Shown here: positions 17,388-26,068 of the stretch, piece by piece
Numbering within the stretch: position 1 is the first letter of the stretch
How the letters are laid out: every line of letters begins with the position of its first letter
Source: Rhizobium sp. RU20A
Lineage (GTDB): Bacteria; Pseudomonadota; Alphaproteobacteria; Rhizobiales; Rhizobiaceae
Reading direction: 5' to 3'
Assembly (NCBI RefSeq): GCF_900155885.1
Contig: NZ_FTMB01000006.1
Span: 124,001-188,000, forward strand
DNA length: 64,000 bases
Made by a program: the position numbers and the translations under genes
The notes under the pieces: model-generated
Seen by the model: only the letters and a program-made list of their open reading frames with translations
Databases searched by the model: none
What the model was told of the DNA's origin: nothing

Positions 17388-18632
17388 ATGACGATCCGCG
17401 GCGACATGCTCCAGCGCCTCAAGGGCCGTAAGCCCGGTTACAGCCTCGAACAGGCCTTCTACACCGATCCTGAATTCTTCAAGATCGACCTGGAGGAGGT
17501 CTGGTACAAGGACTGGCTGTTTGTCGGCCATGAATGCGAAGTGGCCAAGCCCGGCGCCTACTTCACCCTGCAGGTCGGCGCCTATCCCGTCGTCATCGTC
17601 CGCGACCGCCAGGGCGTTGTGCGCGCGCTGAACAATTCCTGCCGCCATCGCGGCTCGCGCGTGTGCAACCACAAGAAGGGAACCTCCGCCAAGCTCGTCT
17701 GTCCCTATCACCAGTGGACCTACGAACTGGACGGCAAGCTGCTCTTCGCCCGCCAGATGGGCGAGGATTTCGACAAGACGACCCATGGCATGAAGCCGAT
17801 CGCCTGCGAAACCGCGGGCGGCTACATCTTCATCAACCTGTCCGAACGTCCGATGGACTTTGCGCCACTGCGCGAGATGATGGAGCCCTATTTCGCGCCC
17901 CATAACCTCAAGGACACCAAGGTCGCCTTCGAGAGCACCATCATCGAGAAGGGCAACTGGAAGCTCGTCTGGGAAAACAACCGCGAGTGCTACCACTGCG
18001 CCGCCAACCATCCGGAACTGTGCCGCACCTACCCGGAAGCCCCGACGGCCACCGGCGTGCAGGGCGCCAAGGACGATCCGGTCATCGCCGAACACTGGGC
18101 GAAATGCGAAGCCGCCGGTCTGCCGAGCGAATTCCGCATGCACCCGACCGGCCAGATGCGCGTTGCCCGCATGCCGCTCATCAACGATGCGGAAAGCTAC
18201 ACCATGTCCGGTCGCCCGGCCGTCCGGCGGCTGATGTCGGATCAGGTCACGCAGAGCCACATCGGCACGCTGCTGCTCTTCCATTACCCGACCACCTGGA
18301 ACCACGTTTTGAAGGACCACGCCATTACCTTCCGCGTGCTGCCGCTCGGTCCTGAACTGACGGAAGTCACCACCAAGTGGCTGGTCCACAAGGATGCCGT
18401 CGAGGGCGTCGATTACAATCTCGAGGAACTGACCCACGTCTGGACCGAAACCAACGACCAGGATCGCCAGATCGTGGAAGAAAACGCCTTCGGCATCCGC
18501 TCGCCCGCCTACGAGCCCGGCCCCTATTCGCCGGAACACGAAGGCGGCGTCATGCAGTTCGTCGAGTGGTACACGACTTTCATGACCCACCGCCTGCAGG
18601 GCGAGACCACCTCCATCGCACGGGTTGCCTGA
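17388..18632 (+). CDS. gbcA: Glycine betaine monooxygenase, Rieske oxygenase subunit
   Basis: GbcA is the oxygenase that removes one methyl group from glycine betaine, giving dimethylglycine and formaldehyde. The 414-residue protein has the Rieske 2Fe-2S motif C85-x-H87-x17-C105-x2-H108 and a mononuclear iron site with H203 and H208 in ENNRECYHCAANH. Blocks such as NNSCRHRGSRVC and CPYHQWTYELDGKLLF match the GbcA family well. I chose the ATG at 17388 because homologues begin near it. An in-frame ATG at 17277 has a better GGAG site, but the extra codons are poorer in third-position G/C than the gene. gbcB follows after 2 bases. A related quaternary-amine substrate is possible. Confidence 0.85.
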   Translation: MTIRGDMLQRLKGRKPGYSLEQAFYTDPEFFKIDLEEVWYKDWLFVGHECEVAKPGAYFTLQVGAYPVVIVRDRQGVVRALNNSCRHRGSRVCNHKKGTSAKLVCPYHQWTYELDGKLLFARQMGEDFDKTTHGMKPIACETAGGYIFINLSERPMDFAPLREMMEPYFAPHNLKDTKVAFESTIIEKGNWKLVWENNRECYHCAANHPELCRTYPEAPTATGVQGAKDDPVIAEHWAKCEAAGLPSEFRMHPTGQMRVARMPLINDAESYTMSGRPAVRRLMSDQVTQSHIGTLLLFHYPTTWNHVLKDHAITFRVLPLGPELTEVTTKWLVHKDAVEGVDYNLEELTHVWTETNDQDRQIVEENAFGIRSPAYEPGPYSPEHEGGVMQFVEWYTTFMTHRLQGETTSIARVA

Positions 18633-18634
18633 CC

Positions 18635-19711
18635 ATGACCATCGCGTCGACCTTCCACCATTTCGACGAACTCCAGCCGTTCAACGATCGCCAGCACCGG
18701 CTGGAATGCATCGCCGTGACGGCGGAAACGGCCGACGTGATGACCTTCGTGTTCAAATCCGAAACGCCGGGCTGGTTTCGCTACCTGCCCGGCCAGTTCG
18801 TGACACTGGAGCTGCCTGTCGGCCCCGAGCCGGTCATGCGCACCTATACGCTCTCCTCCACGCCGTCGCGGCCCTTCTCGGTCGCCGTGACGGTGAAGGC
18901 TCAAGGTGGCAGCATCGGCACGCGCTGGATGTTCGAGAACCTCAAGCCCGGCATGTCGCTGAAAGCCTTTGGCCCGCTCGGCGACTTCACCTTCGCCCGC
19001 CATCCGGGCGAGAAGTATCTGTTCGTCTCGGCCGGCTCCGGCATCACGCCGATGATGTCGATGACCCGCTGGATGGCCGATTGCGCGCCGATGAGCGATG
19101 TCGCCTTCCTCACCTGCGCCCGCACCCCCGGCGACATCCTGTTCCGCTCCGAGCTCGAAAGCCTTTCGGCTGGCATGCCGAACCTCTCGCTCGGCTTCGT
19201 CGTCGAGGGCCACCAGCCGCGCGACGGCTGGCACGGCCTGCGCGGCCGTATCGATATCGACAAGCTGAAGCTGCTCTGCCCGGATTTCCGCGACCGCACC
19301 GTCTTCTGTTGCGGCCCGGAGCCCTTCATGCGTGGCGTCAAGGGCGCGCTGGAAGCGAACGGCTTCGACATGGGCCGCTACCATGAGGAAAGCTTCCAGC
19401 CCGCCGTCCCGGAACCCGTCGTGCTGCCGCAGGGCGAGCCGGGCGCACCCGCCGCCATCGTCAGCTTCTCGCTGGCCGGCAAGGAGGTCGCCTGCGCGCC
19501 GGGCCAGACCATCCTCCAGGTCGCCCGCGCCCATGGCGTGCGTATCGGCGCCGCCTGCGAGGGCGGCATCTGCGGCACGTGCCGCGTCATGAAGCTCTCC
19601 GGCGACGTCGAGATGAGCCACAATGGCGGCATCCTCGATGACGAGATCGACGAAGGCTACATCCTCGCCTGCTGCTCGCGCCCGCTGGGACCGGTGACGG
19701 TCGAGGTCTGA
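18635..19711 (+). CDS. gbcB: Glycine betaine monooxygenase, reductase subunit
   Basis: GbcB passes electrons from NAD(P)H through FAD and a plant-type 2Fe-2S cluster to GbcA. In this 358-residue protein the FAD domain carries RTYTLSS (about residue 68), the pyridine nucleotide domain SAGSGITPMMSM, and the C-terminal ferredoxin domain CEGGICGTCRV with a final Cys in ILACCSRP. The reductase domain order (FAD, NAD, ferredoxin at the C-terminus) fits the hybrid NAD(P)-dependent oxidoreductase group. The start lies 2 bases after the gbcA stop, so both share the riboswitch leader. Confidence 0.88.
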   Translation: MTIASTFHHFDELQPFNDRQHRLECIAVTAETADVMTFVFKSETPGWFRYLPGQFVTLELPVGPEPVMRTYTLSSTPSRPFSVAVTVKAQGGSIGTRWMFENLKPGMSLKAFGPLGDFTFARHPGEKYLFVSAGSGITPMMSMTRWMADCAPMSDVAFLTCARTPGDILFRSELESLSAGMPNLSLGFVVEGHQPRDGWHGLRGRIDIDKLKLLCPDFRDRTVFCCGPEPFMRGVKGALEANGFDMGRYHEESFQPAVPEPVVLPQGEPGAPAAIVSFSLAGKEVACAPGQTILQVARAHGVRIGAACEGGICGTCRVMKLSGDVEMSHNGGILDDEIDEGYILACCSRPLGPVTVEV

Positions 19712-19721
19712 TCGCGCAACA

Positions 19722-19746
19722 CCGGCCACGCCCGATGCATGGCCGG
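19722..19746. terminator. Hairpin after gbcB
   Basis: A 7 bp stem (19722-19728 with 19740-19746) and an 11-base loop are followed by CCTTCTTCC. It lies between the convergent gbcB and caspase-like genes. Confidence 0.5.
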
Positions 19747-19787
19747 CCTTCTTCCGAGCCTTGGCGTCGGCCAAGAGTCGGCCGCCG

Positions 19788-21440
19788 TCAGAGCGGGCGG
19801 CAATCGAGGTGCAGTTCCGCCTCGCGCACCGACTGGCAGCGGCGCTGCACCTTGACCGGCTTTTCCTCCGCTGCCTGCTGCCGCACGGGCTGCACCTTCT
19901 GCTGCGCGACCGTCGGCTGCCGCTCGATTGTGCGGCGCTGCGGTGTCGTGCTGCGTTCGCGCGTTACGGTCTTGGTGCGCTCGCGAATGCAGGCGCCGGA
20001 CGCCGAAAGCACGCGGCCCGCGGGGCAGGTCTTGGCAACGCACTGCCCGTTCCGCTCCACTTGCCTGTTACCGCAGACGAGCGGGCAGACGCGTCCCGGC
20101 ACGCCGGAGAGGGCTGCAAGAAGCGCCTGCGATGGCGTATCGGCGCCGTCCGGCAGGGCACGTTGGCGGCGGTAGGCGGACAGGGCCGCCTGTGATTGCG
20201 GCCCCCAATGACCATCAGCCTTCGATAAGAGGCACCCGGCGCCCGAAAGGCGTGTCTGGATGGCGCGGACCAGCGTGCTGTCCACCGCGCCATCGGCAGG
20301 CTCGGTCACGGCCAGGGCGGGTGCCGGGGCAAGGGCAGCCACCTCGAGAGCCGGATCGGCGGCATTCGTCCCGGGCGCTCCGGCTGCCTCCTGCGCGTTC
20401 GCGGTCGCGGTCGCCGACGGGCCGTCAGCCTGAGGGGCGGTCTCCAGCGCGGCGAGACGCCGTTTGGCGATGCCGGCAAAGGCGCAGTTCGGGAACCGGT
20501 CGATGTGCTCGCGCAGCAGCGTCGCATCATTCTCCCCGGCAATTGCCTGCCAGTGCAGCGCCGCCTCTGCGCAGGGATCGGCCGCTGCAGCCGGAAGGGC
20601 CGCCTCGACCAGCGGCGGCTTGAGGTAGATGCTGATGCCGGGCAGGCGACCGTATTCGAAGGGCGTTTGCCGGCCCTTGGTGCGCTCCTGCACCCGGTCG
20701 GCGATCTGCCGGAACATGAGGTTCAGTTCGAGGCCGGGCTGTTCCACATAATGCAGCAGCGCCTCCGTGTAGGGACTGTGCCCGACCGCCGCATCCCCAT
20801 CATCGGCGGTGGTGCCGGCCGCGGCCGCGTAACTGACCAGCATGCCGGGCTTCGGTTCGACGCGGGCAAGGCCGCGTCCGACGGAACGGTTGCCACGACT
20901 GGGTTTCATCGTCGCGGTGAAGGGATTGTTCCGGCAGGCGTCGAGGAGAACGAGGCGCAGGCCTTTGACATCCTCGATGGAGGCGAGAATGTCGCTGAGG
21001 CCAACCGTCTCGAAGCCGATCCGGCGGTCGGTGGTCAGCCGCGCATCGGTCGGGATGAGGTAGTTCTCGCCGTCGAGCTCCATCCCGTGGCCGGCATAGT
21101 AGAACACGGCCTGTTCGGCCCCCGTCGCCTTGTCCGCGAAGTCGGCCAGCACGGCTTCAAGGGCGCCCTTTCCGAGATCGGTGCGGTGTGTGACGGAAAA
21201 TCCGAGCCGGCCGAGGGCCGCCGCAACCGCCTCACTGTCGGCGATCGTGTTTTGCAGCGGACTGGCATTGCGGTAGGCGGCATTGCCGATGACCAGGGCC
21301 ACGCGCGGTTCCGCCTTCGCCGCTACCGCCGCAATACCGGCAAACACCGGGAGCAGACACAGCACGACAAAAAAACCCAGCAGACGGTCCCTTGCCCACT
21401 GGCTCGCTCGGCGCCGACCCCTTGTGAACCCGCGTCCCAT
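19788..21440 (-). CDS. Caspase-fold (peptidase C14) protein with peptidoglycan-binding-like domain
   Basis: A 550-residue protein with an N-terminal hydrophobic segment (about 19-42) that is a signal peptide or anchor, so the rest is probably periplasmic. The caspase domain (about 46-265) has both catalytic residues: H118 in YYAGHGME and C169 in LLDACRNN. An Ala/Pro-rich linker follows, then a PG_binding_1-like domain (about 425-475, AIQTRLSGAGCLLSKADGHWG). The basic tail ends with paired Cys. Bacterial members may cleave after Arg or Lys, but the substrate is unknown. The ATG at 21440 is preceded by AAGGGG. Many longer in-frame starts exist upstream and lack support. Confidence 0.82.
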   Translation of the reverse strand: MGRGFTRGRRRASQWARDRLLGFFVVLCLLPVFAGIAAVAAKAEPRVALVIGNAAYRNASPLQNTIADSEAVAAALGRLGFSVTHRTDLGKGALEAVLADFADKATGAEQAVFYYAGHGMELDGENYLIPTDARLTTDRRIGFETVGLSDILASIEDVKGLRLVLLDACRNNPFTATMKPSRGNRSVGRGLARVEPKPGMLVSYAAAAGTTADDGDAAVGHSPYTEALLHYVEQPGLELNLMFRQIADRVQERTKGRQTPFEYGRLPGISIYLKPPLVEAALPAAAADPCAEAALHWQAIAGENDATLLREHIDRFPNCAFAGIAKRRLAALETAPQADGPSATATANAQEAAGAPGTNAADPALEVAALAPAPALAVTEPADGAVDSTLVRAIQTRLSGAGCLLSKADGHWGPQSQAALSAYRRQRALPDGADTPSQALLAALSGVPGRVCPLVCGNRQVERNGQCVAKTCPAGRVLSASGACIRERTKTVTRERSTTPQRRTIERQPTVAQQKVQPVRQQAAEEKPVKVQRRCQSVREAELHLDCRPL

Positions 21441-21690
21441 CTCGCCCCCCTTCGATCTCGCGGCACGTGTCGTGACGTGCCTGTGCCCCCGCATCAAGAT
21501 TTGCCGACTTCCCTGACGATGGCAAGCGCGGCGTTTCCGGCTTGCCGCAGCATTCCCGGCTGTCCGCATGACGCATGGTGGACCGAAAAAATTCATGCTG
21601 CTCTCGTTTCTGTGAACCGGCCTTCGCGGAACAATGCGTCGAACCGCACGTTTCAGCGACATCAGAAGACCATCCGCAGGGAGAAACATC

Positions 21691-22155
21691 ATGTTCGCAG
21701 CAACCAGAAAATGGGTCGCGACCGCCTTGTCCGTCGTTCTCGTCGCCTCTGTCGCGGTCCCGGCGCAGGCGATGAACCTCGCCGTGCCGGCACCGGTCAA
21801 GATTGAACGCAACAATGCCGACAATCTGGTGCAGCAGGTTCAGTATGGCCGCGGCTATTACATGCGCGGTGGGCGCCACTATTACAACGGCCATCGCGGT
21901 TACCGTGAATATCGCCGTGGCTATCGCCAGCATAACGGCCTGTGGTTCCCGCTCGGCGCCTTCGCGGCCGGCGCCATCATCGGCGGCGCTCTCAATGACG
22001 GCCGCCCTGTCTACCGCAGCAACCGTGCGGTTCGCGTCAGCGCCCGTCACGTCGCCTGGTGCGAGAACCGTTACCGGTCCTACCGCGCCTACGACAACTC
22101 ATACCAGCCCTATAACGGCCCGCGCCAGCAGTGCTACTCGCCGTATAGCCGCTAA
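21691..22155 (+). CDS. BA14K-family exported protein
   Basis: A 154-residue secreted protein: the signal peptide ends near VPAQA-MN. A Gly/Tyr/Arg-rich central region (RGYYMRGGRHYYNG, REYRRGYRQH) is followed by a hydrophobic stretch FPLGAFAAGAIIGGAL and the BA14K signature WCENRYRSYRAYDNSYQ with a closing CYSPY. BA14K proteins of Brucella are immunoreactive and show lectin-like behaviour. The ATG at 21691 has AGGGAG about seven bases upstream. It is divergent from the caspase-like gene and has its own terminator. Confidence 0.85.
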   Translation: MFAATRKWVATALSVVLVASVAVPAQAMNLAVPAPVKIERNNADNLVQQVQYGRGYYMRGGRHYYNGHRGYREYRRGYRQHNGLWFPLGAFAAGAIIGGALNDGRPVYRSNRAVRVSARHVAWCENRYRSYRAYDNSYQPYNGPRQQCYSPYSR

Positions 22156-22210
22156 CAGCGCAGCATATCGGCGTCTGTGGCTGATGCAGATGCCAGGAAA
22201 CACGCGTTTG

Positions 22211-22240
22211 AACGGGCCGGGAGCCATCTCCCGGCCCGTT
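22211..22240 (+). terminator. Rho-independent terminator of the BA14K gene
   Basis: A perfect 12 bp stem (22211-22222 with 22229-22240) and 6-base loop are followed by CTGCGTGTTTTCT. It lies 55 bases after the stop. Confidence 0.75.
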
Positions 22241-22458
22241 CTGCGTGTTTTCTGTCATCGCCGCATCGGAAGCTTGCATGGCCGTATGTGACCCTTCTTT
22301 TTTAAGATATCTGTAATATCTAATTTGTAACGATTGGCCGTACAGAGCCGGGTCGTTCCGGTTGCGACCTTCCCGGTGGCGCCACCGGCAGTGCCCATTG
22401 CCGAACCCGCCGTCTTCTCCCCCCCGGCAGGTTCGGGCTTGAGACTTTGGAGTGAATC

Positions 22459-22707
22459 ATGACGGGTCAAATCCCCAGAAGCACGCCCCGGCAGCGCATG
22501 CTCAAGGGCGTCAAGCTCGTGATCGGCGGGCGTTCGACGATTGACGCCATCCTGCGCGACCTCTCGGATACCGGCGCGCGCATCCGCGTCGAAAACACCG
22601 TCTCCCTTCCGGAAACGTTCGAACTTCTGCACGAGGACGGTCGCCGCCCGTGCCGCGTCGTGCGTCGGACGATCAACGAAATAGGGGTCGTCTTCACCGA
22701 CCTTTGA
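22459..22707 (+). CDS. Single-domain PilZ protein
   Basis: An 82-residue PilZ domain, a c-di-GMP receptor fold. It has an RSTPR (RxxxR) at residues 7-11 and DLSDTGARI (DxSxxGA type) around residue 34, the two parts of the ligand site. GGAG lies upstream of the ATG at proper distance. It could respond to the GGDEF-EAL protein at 46929-50024 among others, but no linkage shows this. Confidence 0.75.
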   Translation: MTGQIPRSTPRQRMLKGVKLVIGGRSTIDAILRDLSDTGARIRVENTVSLPETFELLHEDGRRPCRVVRRTINEIGVVFTDL

Positions 22708-22721
22708 AGCCTGAGCACTTG

Positions 22722-22765
22722 GCATTTCACCGGGCGTGAGACCGTTTCCGGTCGCGGTGAAATGC
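22722..22765. terminator. Branched hairpin between convergent genes
   Basis: An 11 bp outer stem (22722-22732 with 22755-22765) contains an inner GACCG/CGGTC stem. It lies between the convergent PilZ and CorA-type genes and is probably a bidirectional terminator. Confidence 0.5.
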
Positions 22766-22782
22766 GCCTCTGGCGCGGTGGG

Positions 22783-23781
22783 TCAGAGAATGCCAATCCG
22801 CCTGAGGATCAGCCAGGCCACGCCCATCGACCCTAAAATGATACTGAAGGCCACCAGGGTGCCATGGATCGCTCCGTCGCCCGAAAAGGGCATGCCACCC
22901 GTGTTCATCCCGAAGAAGCCGGTCACGAGCGTCGGTGGCAGCAGGAAGGCGGTCATCAGCGAGAGGATATAGAGATGGCGGTTGGTCTCCGCCGAGACCT
23001 GGCTGTCGATTTCCTCGTGCAGCAGGCGCGCCCGCTCCTGCAAGGCGAAAACGTCCCGGTCCACGGCCTCCAGCCGGTCGGCAAGGCGCTCGGCAAGATC
23101 GAGGAACCCGTCCGGCACCTCGTCCTCTTCGGCGGACGAGGCGCGCCTGAGCAGCGCCAGCACCGTGCGCAGGTGCCGATGCAGGCGAACGGCCGTGCGG
23201 CGCAGCGGCGCAAGGCCCGGCTCGTGCATGCCGCCCGTCTCGCCGTAGACATGGTCCTCGATGGCGTTGAGCTCGTGGGTCAGTTCCAGCACGAGCGCGA
23301 TCAGCGTGCGCTGGAACTCGCCGACGATCATGCCGAAAAGATCGATCGGCCGTCGGCAACGGGCATTGCGCTCGACCACGGCCTTGACCCGGTCGATGCT
23401 GCGCAGCGGGTGCAGCCGAGTCGTGACGATGATGCCGTCGGCGACGGCAAAGTGCAGCCAGCCGATCGTCTGCGTCTCCGCATCGAAGGTGCGCTCGAAA
23501 TCCACCAGCGTGCCGTGCACCACGTCATTGTCATGGGCGATGGAGGCCTGGGTGTCGTTGCTGGTGAGCGTCGCGCGCGCATCGGCGGTCAGGCCCGGAA
23601 TGCGCTCGATCAGCGCCGGCGTGCGGGCGTCGCTCAGCGCCATGTGCAGCCATACCCAGCCTTCGCCGGGCAGCACCGCTTCCACGGGCGCATTCAGCGC
23701 AATGCGCTCGCAACGGTTCTCGCCGGGATAGAAGCGGAAGCCCCAGACGAGGCCGGGAATTTCCTGGGAGATGAGGCTCAT
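22783..23781 (-). CDS. CorA/ZntB-family divalent cation transporter
   Basis: A 332-residue inner-membrane protein with a long cytoplasmic N-terminal domain, a coiled region, and two C-terminal transmembrane segments. The family motif GMN sits in TGFFGMNTGGMPF at the end of the first segment. The charged loop next to GMN (MPFSGDG) differs from the acidic MPEL of CorA, as in ZntB-like members, so zinc or another metal is possible. GGAGGG lies five bases before the start at 23781. Confidence 0.85.
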   Translation of the reverse strand: MSLISQEIPGLVWGFRFYPGENRCERIALNAPVEAVLPGEGWVWLHMALSDARTPALIERIPGLTADARATLTSNDTQASIAHDNDVVHGTLVDFERTFDAETQTIGWLHFAVADGIIVTTRLHPLRSIDRVKAVVERNARCRRPIDLFGMIVGEFQRTLIALVLELTHELNAIEDHVYGETGGMHEPGLAPLRRTAVRLHRHLRTVLALLRRASSAEEDEVPDGFLDLAERLADRLEAVDRDVFALQERARLLHEEIDSQVSAETNRHLYILSLMTAFLLPPTLVTGFFGMNTGGMPFSGDGAIHGTLVAFSIILGSMGVAWLILRRIGIL

Positions 23782-24024
23782 CACGCCCTCCGGACGGCAT
23801 CTGTCTGCGCCCGGGCGGGCGTGTCCGCCTGTCGCTCTACAGCCTTGCACGTCCCTTGAAAAGGGCAAAGCAGGCCCTGTGCGGCCCGCCGGTGCCGTTC
23901 CCGTCGCAGCGTTGCGCGCCCGGCATCCGGCCAAGGCTTTTCGGGCCGCGCGGGCCGGGTGGGGGCCGCATCGCCACGGTTCCTTTCCGCCCGCCACACC
24001 ATCGCTTGCAGGCGAATTGCCGCG

Positions 24025-24040
24025 TTGACGTTTACGTAAA
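24025..24040. promoter_or_regulatory. LiuR-like (MerR-type) operator candidate
   Basis: TTGACGTTTACGTAAA is an imperfect palindrome (6 of 8 positions). It resembles the LiuR consensus for branched-chain amino acid and acyl-CoA catabolic genes. It lies about 220 bases before the acyl-CoA dehydrogenase start. The whole gap, 23782-24258, holds no other clear feature. Confidence 0.5.
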
Positions 24041-24258
24041 AATCAATATTCTCTCGTCTCGAAGGCGGCGTCGGGAGGCGCCGCGACGTTTGGCTTGCGG
24101 CGCGCGCTGCCGGCCCGATGACCATGACCCTGTCTGTCGTGGACCGGTAAGGGCATCCGGCCAAGGGCCGCACGATGCCGCAATCCGCCGGACACGGACG
24201 TGCTATGACGCCGGACCGCCTGCGCCGCCGCGCCGCAGGCCGCTTGAGGAGGATGATG

Positions 24259-26040
24259 ATGTACAAGGCCCCCGTTTCCGAGATTGCCTTCGCGCTGAAG
24301 CATGTGGCAGGCCTGAAAGCCGCGCTCGATGCCGGTCGCCTCGGCGATCTCAGCGAGGATCTGGTCGATGCCATCCTGGAGGAGGCCGGCCGCTACGCCA
24401 CCGATGTCGTCGCCCCCCTCGGGCCGGTCGGCGACAAGCAGGGTTCGCGCCTCGTCGATGGCGAAGTCGTGACGCCGGACGGCTGGCGCGACATGTATCG
24501 CGACTGGGTCGCCGGCGGCTGGAACGGTCTGACGGCGCCGGAGGAATTCGGCGGGCAGGCCCTGCCGCACATGCTGCATGTCGCCGCGCTCGAAATGTGG
24601 AATTCCGGCTCCATGGCCTTCGCGCTCGGCCCGACGCTCACGATGGGCGCGGTGGAGGCCCTGGAAAAGCACGGCTCGGACGCGCTGAAGGCGACCTATC
24701 TGCCGAAGATGGTCTCCGGCGAGTGGACCGGCACCATGAACCTCACCGAGCCCCATGCCGGCTCCGACCTCGGTGTCCTCAAAGCCCGCGCCGAGCGCGC
24801 CGGCGACGGCACCTACCGCATCTTCGGCCAGAAGATCTACATCACCTGGGGCGAACACGATTTCACCGACAATATTGTCCACCTCGTCCTCGCCCGCCTG
24901 CCGGATGCGCCGGCCGGCACGCGCGGCATCTCGCTCTTCCTGGTGCCGAAGTTCCTCGTCAATGAGGACGGCTCGCTCGGCGCCCGCAACGACCTTTTCT
25001 GCCACTCGGTCGAGCACAAGCTCGGTATCCATGCCTCGCCCACCTGCACGATGATCTATGGCGACGGGCGTTTCGGCGACGAAAAGGGCGCCATCGGCTA
25101 CCTCATCGGCGAGGAGAACCGCGGTCTCAACTGCATGTTCACGATGATGAACAATGCCCGTCTCGCCGTCGCCATGCAGGGTGTCGCCATTGCCGAGGCC
25201 GCCACGCAGAAGGCCATCGCCTATGCCCGCGAGCGCACGCAGGGCAAGGCGCCCGGCTGGACTGGCAGCGGCATGAGCCCGATCATCGAACATCCCGATA
25301 TCGCCCGCACGCTGCTGACCATGAAGGCTCTGACGCAGGGCTCCCGCGCCATCGCCTATGCCTGCGCCCACGCCGTGGACATGGCGCACGCGACGGAGGG
25401 CGATGACAGCCGCCACTGGCAGGAGCGTTCCAGCCTGCTCACCCCGATCGCCAAGTCCTTCGGCACCGATGCCGGCGTCGATGTCGCCTCCCTCGGCGTG
25501 CAGGTGCATGGCGGCATGGGCTTCATTGAGGAGACGGGCGCGGCCCGCCTGCTGCGCGATGCCCGCATCGCCCCGATCTACGAAGGCACCAACGGCATCC
25601 AGGCCATCGACCTCGTCACCCGCAAGCTGCCTCTGTCGGAAGGCAATCACGTGAAGGGCTATATCGGCGAACTCGGCGAGATCGCCGATGCCGTCGCCGC
25701 CTCCAACCGTCCGGCCTTTGGAGAGAGCGCCGCCCGTCTGAAAGCCGCGATCGCCGATCTTTCCGAAACGACCGACTGGCTGCTGGCGCAGCTTGCAGCC
25801 GGCCAGACGGCAACGGCGCTCGCCGGCGCCACGCCCTACCAGCGTCTTTTCGGCCTTGTTCTGACCGGCGCCTATCTCGCCAGCGCGGGCCTTGCCGATG
25901 CCGGTGATGCCGCAGGCGATGCGCGTGTAGCGCTCGCCCGCTTCACGGCGGAAAACCTTCTGGCGGAGACGGCGGCGCTGAAGGACCGCGTCATCGCCGG
26001 CGCCGAAAGCCTCGAAGCCGCCCGTGTGGCGCTCGCCTGA
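24259..26040 (+). CDS. Acyl-CoA dehydrogenase, long form with C-terminal domain
   Basis: A 593-residue flavoenzyme that introduces a trans-2 double bond in an acyl-CoA. Visible are NLTEPHAGSDLG and QKIYITWGEHD for FAD and substrate, VHGGMGFIEETGAARLLRDARI, and the catalytic glutamate in YEGTNGIQAIDLVTRKL. The long C-terminal extension places it with the FadE-like/DmdC-like group (3-methylmercaptopropionyl-CoA dehydrogenase relatives), so the chain substrate is uncertain. AGGAGG at 24247-24252 precedes three consecutive ATGs; the third, 24259, has the best spacing. An enoyl-CoA hydratase gene follows after 28 bases, the next beta-oxidation step. Confidence 0.9.
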   Translation: MYKAPVSEIAFALKHVAGLKAALDAGRLGDLSEDLVDAILEEAGRYATDVVAPLGPVGDKQGSRLVDGEVVTPDGWRDMYRDWVAGGWNGLTAPEEFGGQALPHMLHVAALEMWNSGSMAFALGPTLTMGAVEALEKHGSDALKATYLPKMVSGEWTGTMNLTEPHAGSDLGVLKARAERAGDGTYRIFGQKIYITWGEHDFTDNIVHLVLARLPDAPAGTRGISLFLVPKFLVNEDGSLGARNDLFCHSVEHKLGIHASPTCTMIYGDGRFGDEKGAIGYLIGEENRGLNCMFTMMNNARLAVAMQGVAIAEAATQKAIAYARERTQGKAPGWTGSGMSPIIEHPDIARTLLTMKALTQGSRAIAYACAHAVDMAHATEGDDSRHWQERSSLLTPIAKSFGTDAGVDVASLGVQVHGGMGFIEETGAARLLRDARIAPIYEGTNGIQAIDLVTRKLPLSEGNHVKGYIGELGEIADAVAASNRPAFGESAARLKAAIADLSETTDWLLAQLAAGQTATALAGATPYQRLFGLVLTGAYLASAGLADAGDAAGDARVALARFTAENLLAETAALKDRVIAGAESLEAARVALA

Positions 26041-26068
26041 CCCCGAACCGAAAGAGCCGATCACGACC

